NCBI RefSeq assembly: GCF_009696685.2
Contig: NZ_CP102355.1
Location: 1,723,501 to 1,787,500, forward strand
DNA from: Paracoccus sp. SMMA_5_TC
Lineage (GTDB): Bacteria; Pseudomonadota; Alphaproteobacteria; Rhodobacterales; Rhodobacteraceae
Length of the DNA stretch: 64,000 nt
Direction of reading: 5' to 3'
Of the stretch, positions 19,433 to 27,559 are shown piece after piece. Below the pieces are notes generated by a model that was not told where the DNA came from, searched no databases, and worked only from the letters and a program-made list of their open reading frames with translations. The position numbers and the translations under genes are program-made. Position 1 is the stretch's first letter. Each line of letters starts with the position of its first letter.

Positions 19433-20310
19433 CGAATATCCCCCGCCGGCTTGCCATCGCCCCCATGCCCCGCCTCGGCCCCCATGCCCGGCTGGGCACC
19501 ATGGCTTTCGCCAAATGCGGTTTCCTCGGCGATTTCGGCGGCGACCTTGTTCTTCAGCCCGGTGCCCAGATAGGCCTCGATCACGGCTTCGTTCTTCATG
19601 ATGCTGTCGGCCGAACCCTGCGCAAGGACATTGCCGGCGGCCATCACGATCACCGGATCGCAAAGCCGGCCGATGAAATCCATGTCGTGCTCGATCACAC
19701 AAAAGGTATAGCCGCGTTCCTTGTTCAGCCGCACGATGGCATCGCCGATGGTGCCCAGCAGTGTCCGGTTCACGCCGGCGCCCACTTCGTCCAGGAACAC
19801 GATCTTGGCGTCAACCATCATGGTGCGACCCAGTTCCAGCAGCTTCTTCTGGCCGCCCGACAGGTTGCCGGCCTTTTCATCGGCGACATGAGAAATGGTC
19901 AAAAATTCAAGAACTTCATCCGCCTTCTTGCGCAGGGCGCGCTCTTCCTCGCGGATGCGACCGCGGCGGAACCAGGTGTTGATCAGGGTTTCCCCTGCCT
20001 GGCCTGCCGGCACCATCATCAGATTCTCGCGCACCGTCATCGAGGAAAACTCGTGCGCCAGCTGGAATGTGCGCAGCAGCCCCTTGTGGAACAGCTCGTG
20101 CGGCGGCAGGCCGGTTATGTCCTCGCCATCCATGGTGACGCGCCCCGAGGTGGGTTTCAGCACACCGGCGATGACGTTGAACAGGGTTGACTTTCCGGCC
20201 CCGTTCGGACCGATCAGGCCCGTGATCGAGCCTTTCTCGATCGTCAGGCTGGCACCGTTTACGGCGCGGAAGCCGCCAAAGTGGCGGTGCAGGTCTTGGA
20301 CCTGGATCAT
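19429..20310 (-). CDS. livG: Branched-chain amino acid ABC transporter ATPase LivG
   Basis: A 293-aa ATPase. MIQVQDLHRHFGGFRAVNGA at the start, Walker A GPNGAGKST, LLRTFQLAHEFSSMTVRENL, signature NLSGGQKKLLELGRTMM and Walker B IVFLDEVGAGVN are seen; the glutamate/aspartate pair is present. ATG at 20310 is preferred over a GTG at 20322 because ggggagcgtc precedes it. A C-terminal tail of about 30 residues rich in Gly, Ala and Glu (GAQPGMGAEAGHGGDGKPAG) is an extension beyond the usual LivG end. Overlaps livF by 4 nt. Confidence 0.9.
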   Translation of the reverse strand: MIQVQDLHRHFGGFRAVNGASLTIEKGSITGLIGPNGAGKSTLFNVIAGVLKPTSGRVTMDGEDITGLPPHELFHKGLLRTFQLAHEFSSMTVRENLMMVPAGQAGETLINTWFRRGRIREEERALRKKADEVLEFLTISHVADEKAGNLSGGQKKLLELGRTMMVDAKIVFLDEVGAGVNRTLLGTIGDAIVRLNKERGYTFCVIEHDMDFIGRLCDPVIVMAAGNVLAQGSADSIMKNEAVIEAYLGTGLKNKVAAEIAEETAFGESHGAQPGMGAEAGHGGDGKPAGDIR

Positions 20311-20371
20311 GACGCTCCCCACTTCATGCGTTGCATGAAGAACTTCCCTTGCGGGATTGTTTTTATTTACA

Positions 20372-20400
20372 GAAGGGGTCCGAAAATATCGGACCCCTTC
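20372..20400. other. Intercistronic hairpin between livJ and livG
   Basis: An 11-bp perfect stem (gaaggggtccg, 20372-20382, with cggaccccttc, 20390-20400) around a 7-nt AT-rich loop, 11 nt after the livJ stop. On the transcribed strand the stem is followed by UGUAAAUAAAAAC, not a U-run, so it is more likely an attenuator or mRNA-stabilising element that lets livJ be made in excess of the membrane parts. Confidence 0.6.
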
Positions 20401-20411
20401 CAGGTTTCATA

Positions 20412-21596
20412 TCAACGGAAGCCGACGACGTTCAGCTTGCCGCCCTTGAAGTCGACTTCGCGGTATACGCCAGCGCTTTCGCCCGGCTCGACCAGTTCGA
20501 CCGAGGTGGCGCCCACATAATCGATGTCGGTGCCTGCGGCGAGCAGTTCCAGCGCCTTGCCAAGTTCGCCGGGGTTGATCTTTTCACCCGGAGCGTTGGC
20601 AACTTCCATGATCTTGTCCTTGTAGACCTTGGGGTCCGAGGACTTGGCGGCCTGCATCGCCAGCAGCATCAGCGCGGCTGCGTCGTAGGATTCGCCCGCA
20701 TAGGCCGAGGTTCCGTCAAAACCGGCAGCCTTGGCCAGCTCCTGGAACTTGGTCTGCCCATCGCCCTCGGCCGAGGGGTTCTGTCCGAACGAGGTTTCAA
20801 GCTGGGTGCCGAACTTGTCGACCAGCGTCTGGTTCACCATGCCGTCGGGCAGCACGAAGGTCGAGAAGGCGCCGGTGTCCAGCGCGCCCTGGATCACGCC
20901 CGAGCCGCCCTGGTCGGAATAGCCTGCCACCACCAGCGCGTCGCCGCCGGCCGCGGCCAGCGCGGCGACCTCTGCCGAATAGTCGGCCTTGCCGTCGTCA
21001 TGGGCAGAGACAACGGTGACGGTGCCGCCCTTGGCCTTGTAGGCATTGGCAAAGCTGTCGGCCAGGCCCTTGCCGTAGTCGTTGTTGGTATAGGTCACGG
21101 CCACCGACTTGATGCCGCGTTCCAGCACCAGATCGGCCATGACTTCGCCCTGGCGCGCGTCAGAGGGCGAGGTGCGGAAGAAGAAGCCCTTGTCGTCGAT
21201 GGTCGACAGCGCCGGCGAGGTGGCCGAGGGCGAAATCATCACCACACCGTTCGGCACGCCAACCTTTTCCAGAGAGGCAATGGTTTCGCCCGAGCACATG
21301 CCACCCATGATGCCGCTGACCTTTTCGGCCGTGACCAGACGTTCCACGGCGGCCACCGAGGCAGCTGCATCGGCGCAGGTATTGTCGGCAACAACTGCCG
21401 TCACGGTCGAACCATCCAGCAGCTTGCCGCTGTCGGATACTTCCTTGATCGCCAGTTCGGCGCCCTTCTGCATGTTCGGGGCGATCGATTCTAGCGGCCC
21501 CGTCAGGCCCAGCGAAATGCCCAGCTTGATATCCTCGGCGCTGGCTGCGCCCGCGAACATGGCACCGGCGACGCTGGCCAGAAGAAGCTTTTTCAT
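20412..21596 (-). CDS. livJ: Branched-chain amino acid ABC transporter substrate-binding protein
   Basis: A 394-aa periplasmic binding protein of the Leu/Ile/Val family. The signal peptide is MKKLLLASVAGAMFAGAASA, followed by mature EDIKLGISLGLTGPLESIAP; SGIMGGMCSGETIASLEKVG and VAVTYTNNDYGKGLADSF are typical ligand-pocket and hinge segments. The ATG at 21596 starts the signal peptide and has agggagagaaag just upstream. First gene of the liv operon. Substrate could also be another amino acid or amide; the LivJ label reflects the full LIV operon around it. Confidence 0.88.
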   Translation of the reverse strand: MKKLLLASVAGAMFAGAASAEDIKLGISLGLTGPLESIAPNMQKGAELAIKEVSDSGKLLDGSTVTAVVADNTCADAAASVAAVERLVTAEKVSGIMGGMCSGETIASLEKVGVPNGVVMISPSATSPALSTIDDKGFFFRTSPSDARQGEVMADLVLERGIKSVAVTYTNNDYGKGLADSFANAYKAKGGTVTVVSAHDDGKADYSAEVAALAAAGGDALVVAGYSDQGGSGVIQGALDTGAFSTFVLPDGMVNQTLVDKFGTQLETSFGQNPSAEGDGQTKFQELAKAAGFDGTSAYAGESYDAAALMLLAMQAAKSSDPKVYKDKIMEVANAPGEKINPGELGKALELLAAGTDIDYVGATSVELVEPGESAGVYREVDFKGGKLNVVGFR

Positions 21597-21623
21597 TCTT
21601 TCTCTCCCTGAGTGGATCGTTGT

Positions 21624-21641
21624 CCTGTCTGACAGGTTATA
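21624..21641 (-). promoter_or_regulatory. livJ promoter -10 with start-site palindrome
   Basis: On the minus strand a TATAAC -10 (21636-21641) is followed immediately by CCTGTC-a-GACAGG (21624-21636), a perfect 13-bp inverted repeat at the expected transcription start, about 28 nt before livJ. This could be an operator or a 5' hairpin. The remaining bases 21642-21720 hold only a short GCCGCT/AGCGGC inverted repeat. Confidence 0.4.
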
Positions 21642-21720
21642 AGCGCGCCGCTGAAAAGAAAAGCGGCTTGGCGTCCCGAAACATCGCCAATTCGTCAACA
21701 TTCTTGCCCTGAATCGCCGT

Positions 21721-22725
21721 TCAGGCGCGAATTCCTTGCATGCCGCGCTGACGATAGGGTGTGCTGCCATAAGTCGCGCGATAGCATTTGGAAAAATGCG
21801 CTGCCGAGGCAAATCCGCAGGCCAGCGAGATTTCCATGACGCTCATTTCCGTCTGGCCAAGCAGATTGCGCGCGCGTTCCAGACGCAGCTCCATGTAATA
21901 GCGCTTGGGCGAGCGGCCAAGGTAGCGGGCGAAAAGCCGTTCGAGCTGACGCGGCGACATGCCTGCCTCGGCAGCCAGTCGCGCCGGGCTGATCGGATCT
22001 TCGATATTTGCCTCCATCCGCGCGATGACCTGGGCCAGACGTGGGTGGCGCGCGCCGATGCGGGTGGGAATCGACAGGCGCTGGTGGTCATCCTCGGACC
22101 GGATCGAGGTGTGGATCATCTGGTCGGCCACACGGCTGGCCAGTTCCGGGCCGTGATCCCGGGCGATCTGGCGCAGCATCATGTCGATGGCCGCGGTGCC
22201 GCCGGCTGCAGTCAGCAGGTTGCGATCCTCGACAAAAACGGTGCGGATCAGGATGACGTCCGGAAACTCTTCGGCAAACCCGTCCTGGTTTTCCCAGTGA
22301 ATCGTGGCCTTTCGGCCGTCCAGCAGCCCTGCCTCGGCCAGTACCCAGGCGCCGGTGCACAAGGCGCCGATGCGCGTGCCGCGCCGGGCCTCGCGCCGCA
22401 GCCAGGCCAGGATGCCGCGGCTGGCTGCCTGGCTCACATCCAGGCCGCCGCAGACCAGGATGGTGTCATCGCGCCCGGTCTCGCCCAGGCCGCCGTCCAG
22501 CATCAGCCGTGACCCGTTCGAGCAGGTGACGGCATCGCCCGGTTCGCCGATCAGGCGCCAATCATAAAGTGTGCGGCCAGCGATGCGATTGGCCAGCCGC
22601 AAGGGTTCGATCGCGGCCGCAAAGGAAATCATGGTGAACCGGTCCAGCAACAGGAAATGATAGCGCTGGGGGCGGGCAGAGGTTGAAGGCTGGCGAGAGG
22701 GTGATTCGGGCAGGCTGGTCGTCAT
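21721..22725 (-). CDS. GlxA-type transcriptional regulator (DJ-1/PfpI domain plus AraC HTH)
   Basis: A 334-aa protein. Residues about 20-200 form a class I glutamine amidotransferase-like (DJ-1/PfpI) domain with GALCTGAWVLAEAGLLDGRKAT carrying the nucleophile-elbow cysteine. Residues about 230-325 are an AraC/XylS double HTH (RLAAEAGMSPRQLERLFARY and SLACGFASAAHFSKCYRATY). Relatives sense small metabolites such as carnitine or glycine betaine derivatives; the ligand here cannot be told. It lies upstream of livJ on the same strand with its own 124-nt spacer, so regulation of the liv operon is possible but unproven. Confidence 0.88.
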   Translation of the reverse strand: MTTSLPESPSRQPSTSARPQRYHFLLLDRFTMISFAAAIEPLRLANRIAGRTLYDWRLIGEPGDAVTCSNGSRLMLDGGLGETGRDDTILVCGGLDVSQAASRGILAWLRREARRGTRIGALCTGAWVLAEAGLLDGRKATIHWENQDGFAEEFPDVILIRTVFVEDRNLLTAAGGTAAIDMMLRQIARDHGPELASRVADQMIHTSIRSEDDHQRLSIPTRIGARHPRLAQVIARMEANIEDPISPARLAAEAGMSPRQLERLFARYLGRSPKRYYMELRLERARNLLGQTEMSVMEISLACGFASAAHFSKCYRATYGSTPYRQRGMQGIRA

Positions 22726-22841
22726 GGCTGGCGCGCGTCTCGGGACGGTGCAGATGAACAGCAGGCCGCAGTCGACGCAAGGCTTTTCCTTGGGTGCCGC
22801 AGGCCTTATATGGCAGGCACCACAATGTGAAGGATAGGATC

Positions 22842-24248
22842 ATGGCACAGACGAACCCCGGTTCCGCGACCAAGGCGCAGGCATGGGACAAACGCGGCTG
22901 GCGCACCTATCCGCGCATCCAGATGCCCGACTATCCCGATCAGGCGTCCCTGAATGCTGTCGAAGCGCAACTTGCCAAGTTCCCACCCTTGGTGTTCGCC
23001 GGCGAGGCGCGGCGGCTGAAGGCATCGCTGGCCCAGGTGGCGGCGGGCCGCGCCTTTCTGTTGCAGGGGGGCGACTGTGCCGAAAGCTTTGCCGAATTTT
23101 CCGCCGACAACATCCGCGACACCTTCAAGGTGATGCTGCAGATGGCGGTGGTGCTGACTTGGGGGGCGCAGTTGCCCGTGGTCAAGGTCGGGCGCATGGC
23201 CGGCCAGTTCGCCAAGCCGCGTTCGGCGCCGACCGAGACCCTGAATGGCCAGGAACTGCCCAGCTATCGCGGCGACATCATCAATGGCTTCGATTTCACC
23301 CCCGAGGCGCGGGTGCCCGATCCGCAACGGATGCTGTGGGCCTATACCCAGGCGGCGGCCTCGCTGAACCTGCTGCGTGCCTTTTCGACCGGGGGCTATG
23401 CCGACATGCATCGCGTCCAGAGCTGGATCAGCGATTTCACCGGCGGTGACGAGGCCGCGCGCTATCGCGACATCGCCGACCGGATCAGCGACGCCATGGC
23501 CTTCATGGCGGCGGCGGGCGTCACCTCGGAAACCGCGCATGATCTGGGCAAGGTCGATTTCTACACCAGCCACGAGGCGCTGCTGCTGGAATACGAGGAA
23601 GCACTGGCGCGTATCGATTCGACCACCGGCCTGCCGGTGGCCGGGTCCGGGCATATGCTGTGGATCGGCGACCGCACCCGCCAGGTCGATGGGGCGCATG
23701 TGGAATTCTGCCGGGGTGTGCAGAACCCCATCGGGCTGAAATGCGGCCCCTCGATCAGCGACAGCGACTTGAAGGCGCTGATGGCGCGGCTGAACCCGGA
23801 AAACGAACCGGGCCGGCTGACACTGATTGCCCGCTTTGGTGCCGGCAGCGTGGGCGACCACCTGCCGCGTCTGATCAAGGCAGTTCAGGAAGAGGGGGCG
23901 AATGTCGTGTGGTCCTGTGACCCGATGCACGGCAACACCATCAAGTCGGCATCGGGCTACAAGACTCGGCCCTTCGATTCCGTCCTGCGCGAGGTGCGCG
24001 AATTCTTTGCCGTGCATCGCGCCGAAGGCACCATTCCCGGCGGCGTGCATTTCGAGATGACGGGCAAGGATGTCACCGAATGCACCGGCGGCGTGCGTGC
24101 TGTCACGGACGAGGATCTGTCCGACCGTTACCACACCGCCTGCGATCCGCGCCTGAATGCCAGCCAGTCGCTGGAACTGGCCTTCCTGGTGGCCGAGGAA
24201 TTGCGCCAGCGCCGCGAAACCGGCGTTGCCCGGGCCAAGGCCAGCTAA
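22842..24248 (+). CDS. aroG: Class II (plant-type) DAHP synthase
   Basis: A 468-aa class II 3-deoxy-D-arabino-heptulosonate-7-phosphate synthase, the first step of the shikimate pathway (PEP plus erythrose-4-phosphate). Seen: [14 protein letters not shown] with the metal-binding cysteine, [11 protein letters not shown] for substrate phosphate binding, [34 protein letters not shown] and [15 protein letters not shown]. The ATG at 22842 has aaggataggatc in front and family homology begins after it; an in-frame ATG at 22794 is less likely. Closed by a clear terminator. Confidence 0.94.
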   Translation: MAQTNPGSATKAQAWDKRGWRTYPRIQMPDYPDQASLNAVEAQLAKFPPLVFAGEARRLKASLAQVAAGRAFLLQGGDCAESFAEFSADNIRDTFKVMLQMAVVLTWGAQLPVVKVGRMAGQFAKPRSAPTETLNGQELPSYRGDIINGFDFTPEARVPDPQRMLWAYTQAAASLNLLRAFSTGGYADMHRVQSWISDFTGGDEAARYRDIADRISDAMAFMAAAGVTSETAHDLGKVDFYTSHEALLLEYEEALARIDSTTGLPVAGSGHMLWIGDRTRQVDGAHVEFCRGVQNPIGLKCGPSISDSDLKALMARLNPENEPGRLTLIARFGAGSVGDHLPRLIKAVQEEGANVVWSCDPMHGNTIKSASGYKTRPFDSVLREVREFFAVHRAEGTIPGGVHFEMTGKDVTECTGGVRAVTDEDLSDRYHTACDPRLNASQSLELAFLVAEELRQRRETGVARAKAS

Positions 24249-24268
24249 TACGCGGCCCCGCGCCATCG

Positions 24269-24294
24269 CGGCCGCCCGCAGGGGCGGCCGTTTT
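24269..24294 (+). terminator. Rho-independent terminator after the DAHP synthase gene
   Basis: A perfect 9-bp stem (cggccgccc / gggcggccg), 4-nt loop, then TTTT. It lies 20 nt after the stop and also just past the 3' end of the convergent PAS gene. Confidence 0.8.
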
Positions 24295-24303
24295 CATGCC
24301 ACG

Positions 24304-25083
24304 TCAGGTTTTGCGGTCGCGCGGGTCGCTGGATTTGGCGCCGGGGATGACCCGAAAACTCGCGCGCCGCTGTTCGGGGCTGGTCTCGGCCGGGGCGCTG
24401 GGCGGGGCAGGGCGCTTTTCCGGCAGCCATGGGGTCGGTCCCTCGGCAAAGCCGGGGGCCGATGGCGACGGCTCCAGCACCTTGGCGCCGGGGATGACCG
24501 GGAATTGCGCATCGGCGACCAGGTCGAAGCGGCGCGGGGGCTGTCCGATCTCGCCCTCGGCCACCAGGCAGCCCAGGGCGCGGGTCACATCCCCCAGATC
24601 GGACCGCAACGGCATCACCAGCATCTTGCCGGCCAAGCCCGGGCGGCCGTAGCCGGCGGGCGAATCCAGCGTGATTTCGGCGATCTGGGGGCCGCGAAAC
24701 ACGCTTTCCAGCACATCCGAAAGCCGACCGCGTGAACTGGTGTTCAGGAATGCACATAGCGGCATGCCGCGCACCTCCATTCCCATCAGGTCGACCAGAT
24801 GCCGACCCGCCAGACGAAATCGCGCGGCACCGGGGGCGATGCGTTCCAGGATAAAGGCGTAATCCAGGGCGCGACGGATGCCGCGGGGTTCGACATCGGC
24901 GCGGGCCGGGATGGCGCGCCCCTGACGCAGGCCTTCCCAATAGCCGCGCAACTCACCGATGATGCGATCGATCTGCACCGGCTCATAGTCTGCCAGGCGC
25001 AAAATATTTGGCCTGCCCGCGCGATCGCGCGGCAATACCCTGTCCGAGGGGACGTCCCCATCCGCGTCGTGATCGTTCGCCAT
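24304..25083 (-). CDS. PAS-domain protein (PAS_5 type)
   Basis: A 259-aa protein. Residues about 25-170 resemble the alphaproteobacterial PAS_5 family (LRGYWEGLRQGRAIPARADV, then LDYAFILERIAPGAARFRLAG, HLVDLMGMEVRGMPLCAFL), a stand-alone PAS fold with no attached output domain. The C-terminal 90 residues are Pro/Ala-rich and carry two copies of a VIPGAK motif (FPVIPGAK and FRVIPGAK) encoded by an exact 18-nt direct repeat. Function unknown. It is divergent from gmk. Confidence 0.75.
   Translation of the reverse strand: MANDHDADGDVPSDRVLPRDRAGRPNILRLADYEPVQIDRIIGELRGYWEGLRQGRAIPARADVEPRGIRRALDYAFILERIAPGAARFRLAGRHLVDLMGMEVRGMPLCAFLNTSSRGRLSDVLESVFRGPQIAEITLDSPAGYGRPGLAGKMLVMPLRSDLGDVTRALGCLVAEGEIGQPPRRFDLVADAQFPVIPGAKVLEPSPSAPGFAEGPTPWLPEKRPAPPSAPAETSPEQRRASFRVIPGAKSSDPRDRKT
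24335..24499. repeat. Two exact 18-nt direct repeats inside the PAS gene
   Basis: ttggcgccggggatgacc occurs at 24335-24352 and 24482-24499, in the same frame, 147 bp apart, encoding the two VIPGAK motifs of the C-terminal tail. Confidence 0.85.
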
Positions 25084-25271
25084 GTGACTCGGCCCGGCCC
25101 AGATACTGATTAAAAACCACTTGCTGCGCCAAATCTAAAGCTTTCGTTTACCGGTTCCGAGTGTTTTCTTGGCCAATGGTTAAAATGGCCACGCTCTGGC
25201 AGGGGCGGCCCTTGACCCCGCGGGCGGCCAGCGCCATTCAGGCGCCAGGTTGGCCTGGGACGGACAAGAAG

Positions 25272-25910
25272 ATGGAAATGATGCGCAGCGGCCTGTTGGT
25301 GATCCTGTCCTCGCCCTCGGGAGCGGGCAAGTCGACGCTGGCGCGGCGGCTGATGGAATGGGATCCCAGCCTGCGGTTTTCGGTTTCGGCCACAACCCGC
25401 GCGCCCCGTCCCGGCGAGATCGAGGGCGAGCACTACTATTTCCGCAGCATTGCCGAGTTCCATGCCATGGTGGCGGCGGGCGAGATGCTGGAACATGCCG
25501 AGGTGTTCGGCAATTTCTACGGCACCCCGCGTGCGCCGGTGGAACAGGCGATGCAGGCCGGGCGCGATACGCTGTTCGACGTGGATTGGCAGGGCGGACA
25601 GCAGATCCGGGCCTCGAGCCTCGGAGGGCATGTGGTGTCGATCTTTGTGCTGCCGCCCAGCCTGGCCGAACTGGAGCGGCGCCTGATCGCCCGCCAGCAG
25701 GACGCGCCCGAGGTGATTGCCGCGCGCATGCGCAAAAGCCGTGATGAAATCAGCCATTGGGCCGAATATGATTACGTGATCGTAAACGACGATCTCGAGG
25801 CCAGCACGCAGGCACTCAAGACCATCCTGACGGCGGAACGCCTGCGGCGCAGCCGGCAGGTCGGTCTGGGCCCCTTTGTCCGCGAACTGATGCAGGAGGA
25901 AAGCGCATGA
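25272..25910 (+). CDS. gmk: Guanylate kinase
   Basis: A 212-aa enzyme phosphorylating GMP to GDP. P-loop [10 protein letters not shown] near residue 10, then [21 protein letters not shown] and FREF-like RSIAEFHAM (GMP-binding), [19 protein letters not shown] and [18 protein letters not shown]. The start at 25272 (MEMMRSG) is chosen from homology; an ATG three residues later is equally plausible, and the frame opens further upstream to 25161. Its stop overlaps the following gene as ATGA. Confidence 0.93.
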   Translation: MEMMRSGLLVILSSPSGAGKSTLARRLMEWDPSLRFSVSATTRAPRPGEIEGEHYYFRSIAEFHAMVAAGEMLEHAEVFGNFYGTPRAPVEQAMQAGRDTLFDVDWQGGQQIRASSLGGHVVSIFVLPPSLAELERRLIARQQDAPEVIAARMRKSRDEISHWAEYDYVIVNDDLEASTQALKTILTAERLRRSRQVGLGPFVRELMQEESA

Positions 25911-26434
25911 ACTGGCAACTGGACGGTATTGCGCCGCAGATCGCCCCCGACGCCTGGGTGGCGCCGGATGCGCAGCTGATGGGGCGGGTCGTGATCGAGG
26001 CTGCGGCCAGCGTCTGGTTCGGCGCCGTGCTGCGCGGCGACAACGAGGAAATTCGTCTGGGCGCCGGCTCGAACATTCAGGATCTGTGTGTCTGCCACAC
26101 AGACCCCGGTTGTCCGCTGGTGATCGGGCGCGACTGCACCATCGGGCACCGCGCCATCCTGCATGGCTGCACCATCGGGGATGGCGCGCTGATCGGCATG
26201 GGGGCGATCGTGCTGAACCGGGCCGTGATCGGGCCGGGGGCACTGATCGGCGCCGGCGCGCTGGTGGCCGAAGGCAAGGAAATCCCGGCCGGCGCGCTGG
26301 TCATGGGGACGCCGGGGCGCGTGGTCCGTATTCTGGACGATGCGGCCCAGGCCGAATTGCGGGAATCGGCACGGCGTTATCAGGCGAATGCGCGCCGCTT
26401 CCATGGCGGTCTCAAGGCAGCGGCCGAACCATGA
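25907..26434 (+). CDS. Gamma-carbonic anhydrase family protein
   Basis: A 175-aa left-handed beta-helix protein. Three candidate zinc-ligand histidines are seen in VCHTDPG, IGHRAIL and LHGCTIGD, in the order found in gamma-class carbonic anhydrases (YrdA/PaaY-like). Hexapeptide repeats span about residues 10-150. Activity of this branch as carbonic anhydrase is variable; a metal-dependent acyltransferase-like role is an alternative. It overlaps both neighbours by 4 nt, so gmk, this gene and the kinase form one coupled unit. Confidence 0.88.
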   Translation: MNWQLDGIAPQIAPDAWVAPDAQLMGRVVIEAAASVWFGAVLRGDNEEIRLGAGSNIQDLCVCHTDPGCPLVIGRDCTIGHRAILHGCTIGDGALIGMGAIVLNRAVIGPGALIGAGALVAEGKEIPAGALVMGTPGRVVRILDDAAQAELRESARRYQANARRFHGGLKAAAEP

Positions 26435-27483
26435 CCGGCGACGGCCTGCATCAGATCCTGCGCGGGGTTCCGATCGCCATTCTGGCCGTGGATGCCGAAG
26501 GCAGGGTCATGGGGGCCAACGAAGCTGCCGAGGCTCTGCTGGGGCATATTCCGGGCGGACGTCCCTTTGTGAACGTTCTGCGCCAACCCGAGGTGATCAG
26601 CGCGCTGGATTCGGTGCTGGCCGGGCAGGATCGTGCGCAGCTGAGCGCCGCCCTTGGCTCGGCCGAAAGGCGGGTGCTATGCGAAGTGACCGTCACGGCC
26701 TTGCGCGCGCCGCCCTGGACAGGGGCGCTGATCGCCATCGAGGACCGTTCCCGCGAGCAAGCGACGGGCCAGATGCGGCGCGATTTCGTCGCCAATGTCA
26801 GCCATGAATTGCGCACCCCGCTGACGGCACTGCTGGGATTCATCGAAACGCTGCGCGGGCCAGCCAGGAATGATGCCGTCGCACGCGAGCGATTTCTGGA
26901 CATCATGGCGCGCGAGGCAGGACGGATGAACCGCCTGGTATCGGACCTGCTGTCCCTGAGCCGGGTCGAGCAGGACGAAAGGCGACGCCCGCTGCAATCG
27001 GTGGATCTTGCGGCGCTGTTGCGCAGCACGGTCGCCACGCTGACCCCGGCTGCGCGCGATGCCAAGGTCAGGTTGGAGCTGGAGGGCGCCCAATCTGAGG
27101 TGTTGGTGCCGGGAGATGCGGATCAACTGGTGCAGGTATTTCACAATCTGATCGAGAATGGCGTGAAATACGGCGGTGGCGGCGGCGTGGTAACGGTGCG
27201 CCTGACGCATCTGACGCATGAACCTGTCCTGCGTGGTCCGGCATGGATGGTGGCGGTGAGCGATCAGGGCGATGGCATCGAGTCGCAGCATCTGCCGCGG
27301 TTGACCGAAAGGTTCTATCGCGTCGACAGCCACCGCTCGCGCGAAAAGGGAGGCACCGGCTTGGGGCTGGCCATCGTCAAGCATATTGTCAACCGCCACC
27401 GTGGCCGCTTGCAGATCGAAAGCCGACTGGGTGAAGGCAGCTGCTTCACGGTTATCCTGCCCGAGAGGATCGGCAGGGTCTGA
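26431..27483 (+). CDS. PhoR-like sensor histidine kinase without membrane anchor
   Basis: A 350-aa kinase. Residues about 1-105 form a PAS domain (GVPIAILAVDAEGRVMGANE); the HisKA domain has the phospho-acceptor His in FVANVSHELRTPLTALLGF (about residue 127); the ATPase domain has the N box in HNLIENGVKYG, G1 VSDQGDGIE and G2 GGTGLGLAIVKHIV. It most resembles the PhoR of Rhodobacterales, but no transmembrane helix is present and neither phoB nor pst genes are adjacent. The start at 26431 follows from the ATGA overlap with the carbonic anhydrase gene. Confidence 0.85.
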   Translation: MTGDGLHQILRGVPIAILAVDAEGRVMGANEAAEALLGHIPGGRPFVNVLRQPEVISALDSVLAGQDRAQLSAALGSAERRVLCEVTVTALRAPPWTGALIAIEDRSREQATGQMRRDFVANVSHELRTPLTALLGFIETLRGPARNDAVARERFLDIMAREAGRMNRLVSDLLSLSRVEQDERRRPLQSVDLAALLRSTVATLTPAARDAKVRLELEGAQSEVLVPGDADQLVQVFHNLIENGVKYGGGGGVVTVRLTHLTHEPVLRGPAWMVAVSDQGDGIESQHLPRLTERFYRVDSHRSREKGGTGLGLAIVKHIVNRHRGRLQIESRLGEGSCFTVILPERIGRV

Positions 27484-27496
27484 GCCTGCAAAAGCC

Positions 27497-27531
27497 AAGG
27501 CCGGCGGGGGGATCGACCCCCCGCCGGCCTT
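27497..27531. terminator. Strong bidirectional hairpin between kinase and purF
   Basis: A perfect 15-bp stem (arms 27497-27511 and 27517-27531, starting aaggccggcgggggg) with loop atcga, 13 nt after the kinase stop and 28 nt beyond the purF stop. It is the strongest hairpin in the window; flanks lack a long T-run beyond the TT of the arm. Confidence 0.7.
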
Positions 27532-27559
27532 GCGGCTTGCCAGCCGCCGGGCGCCGCGC

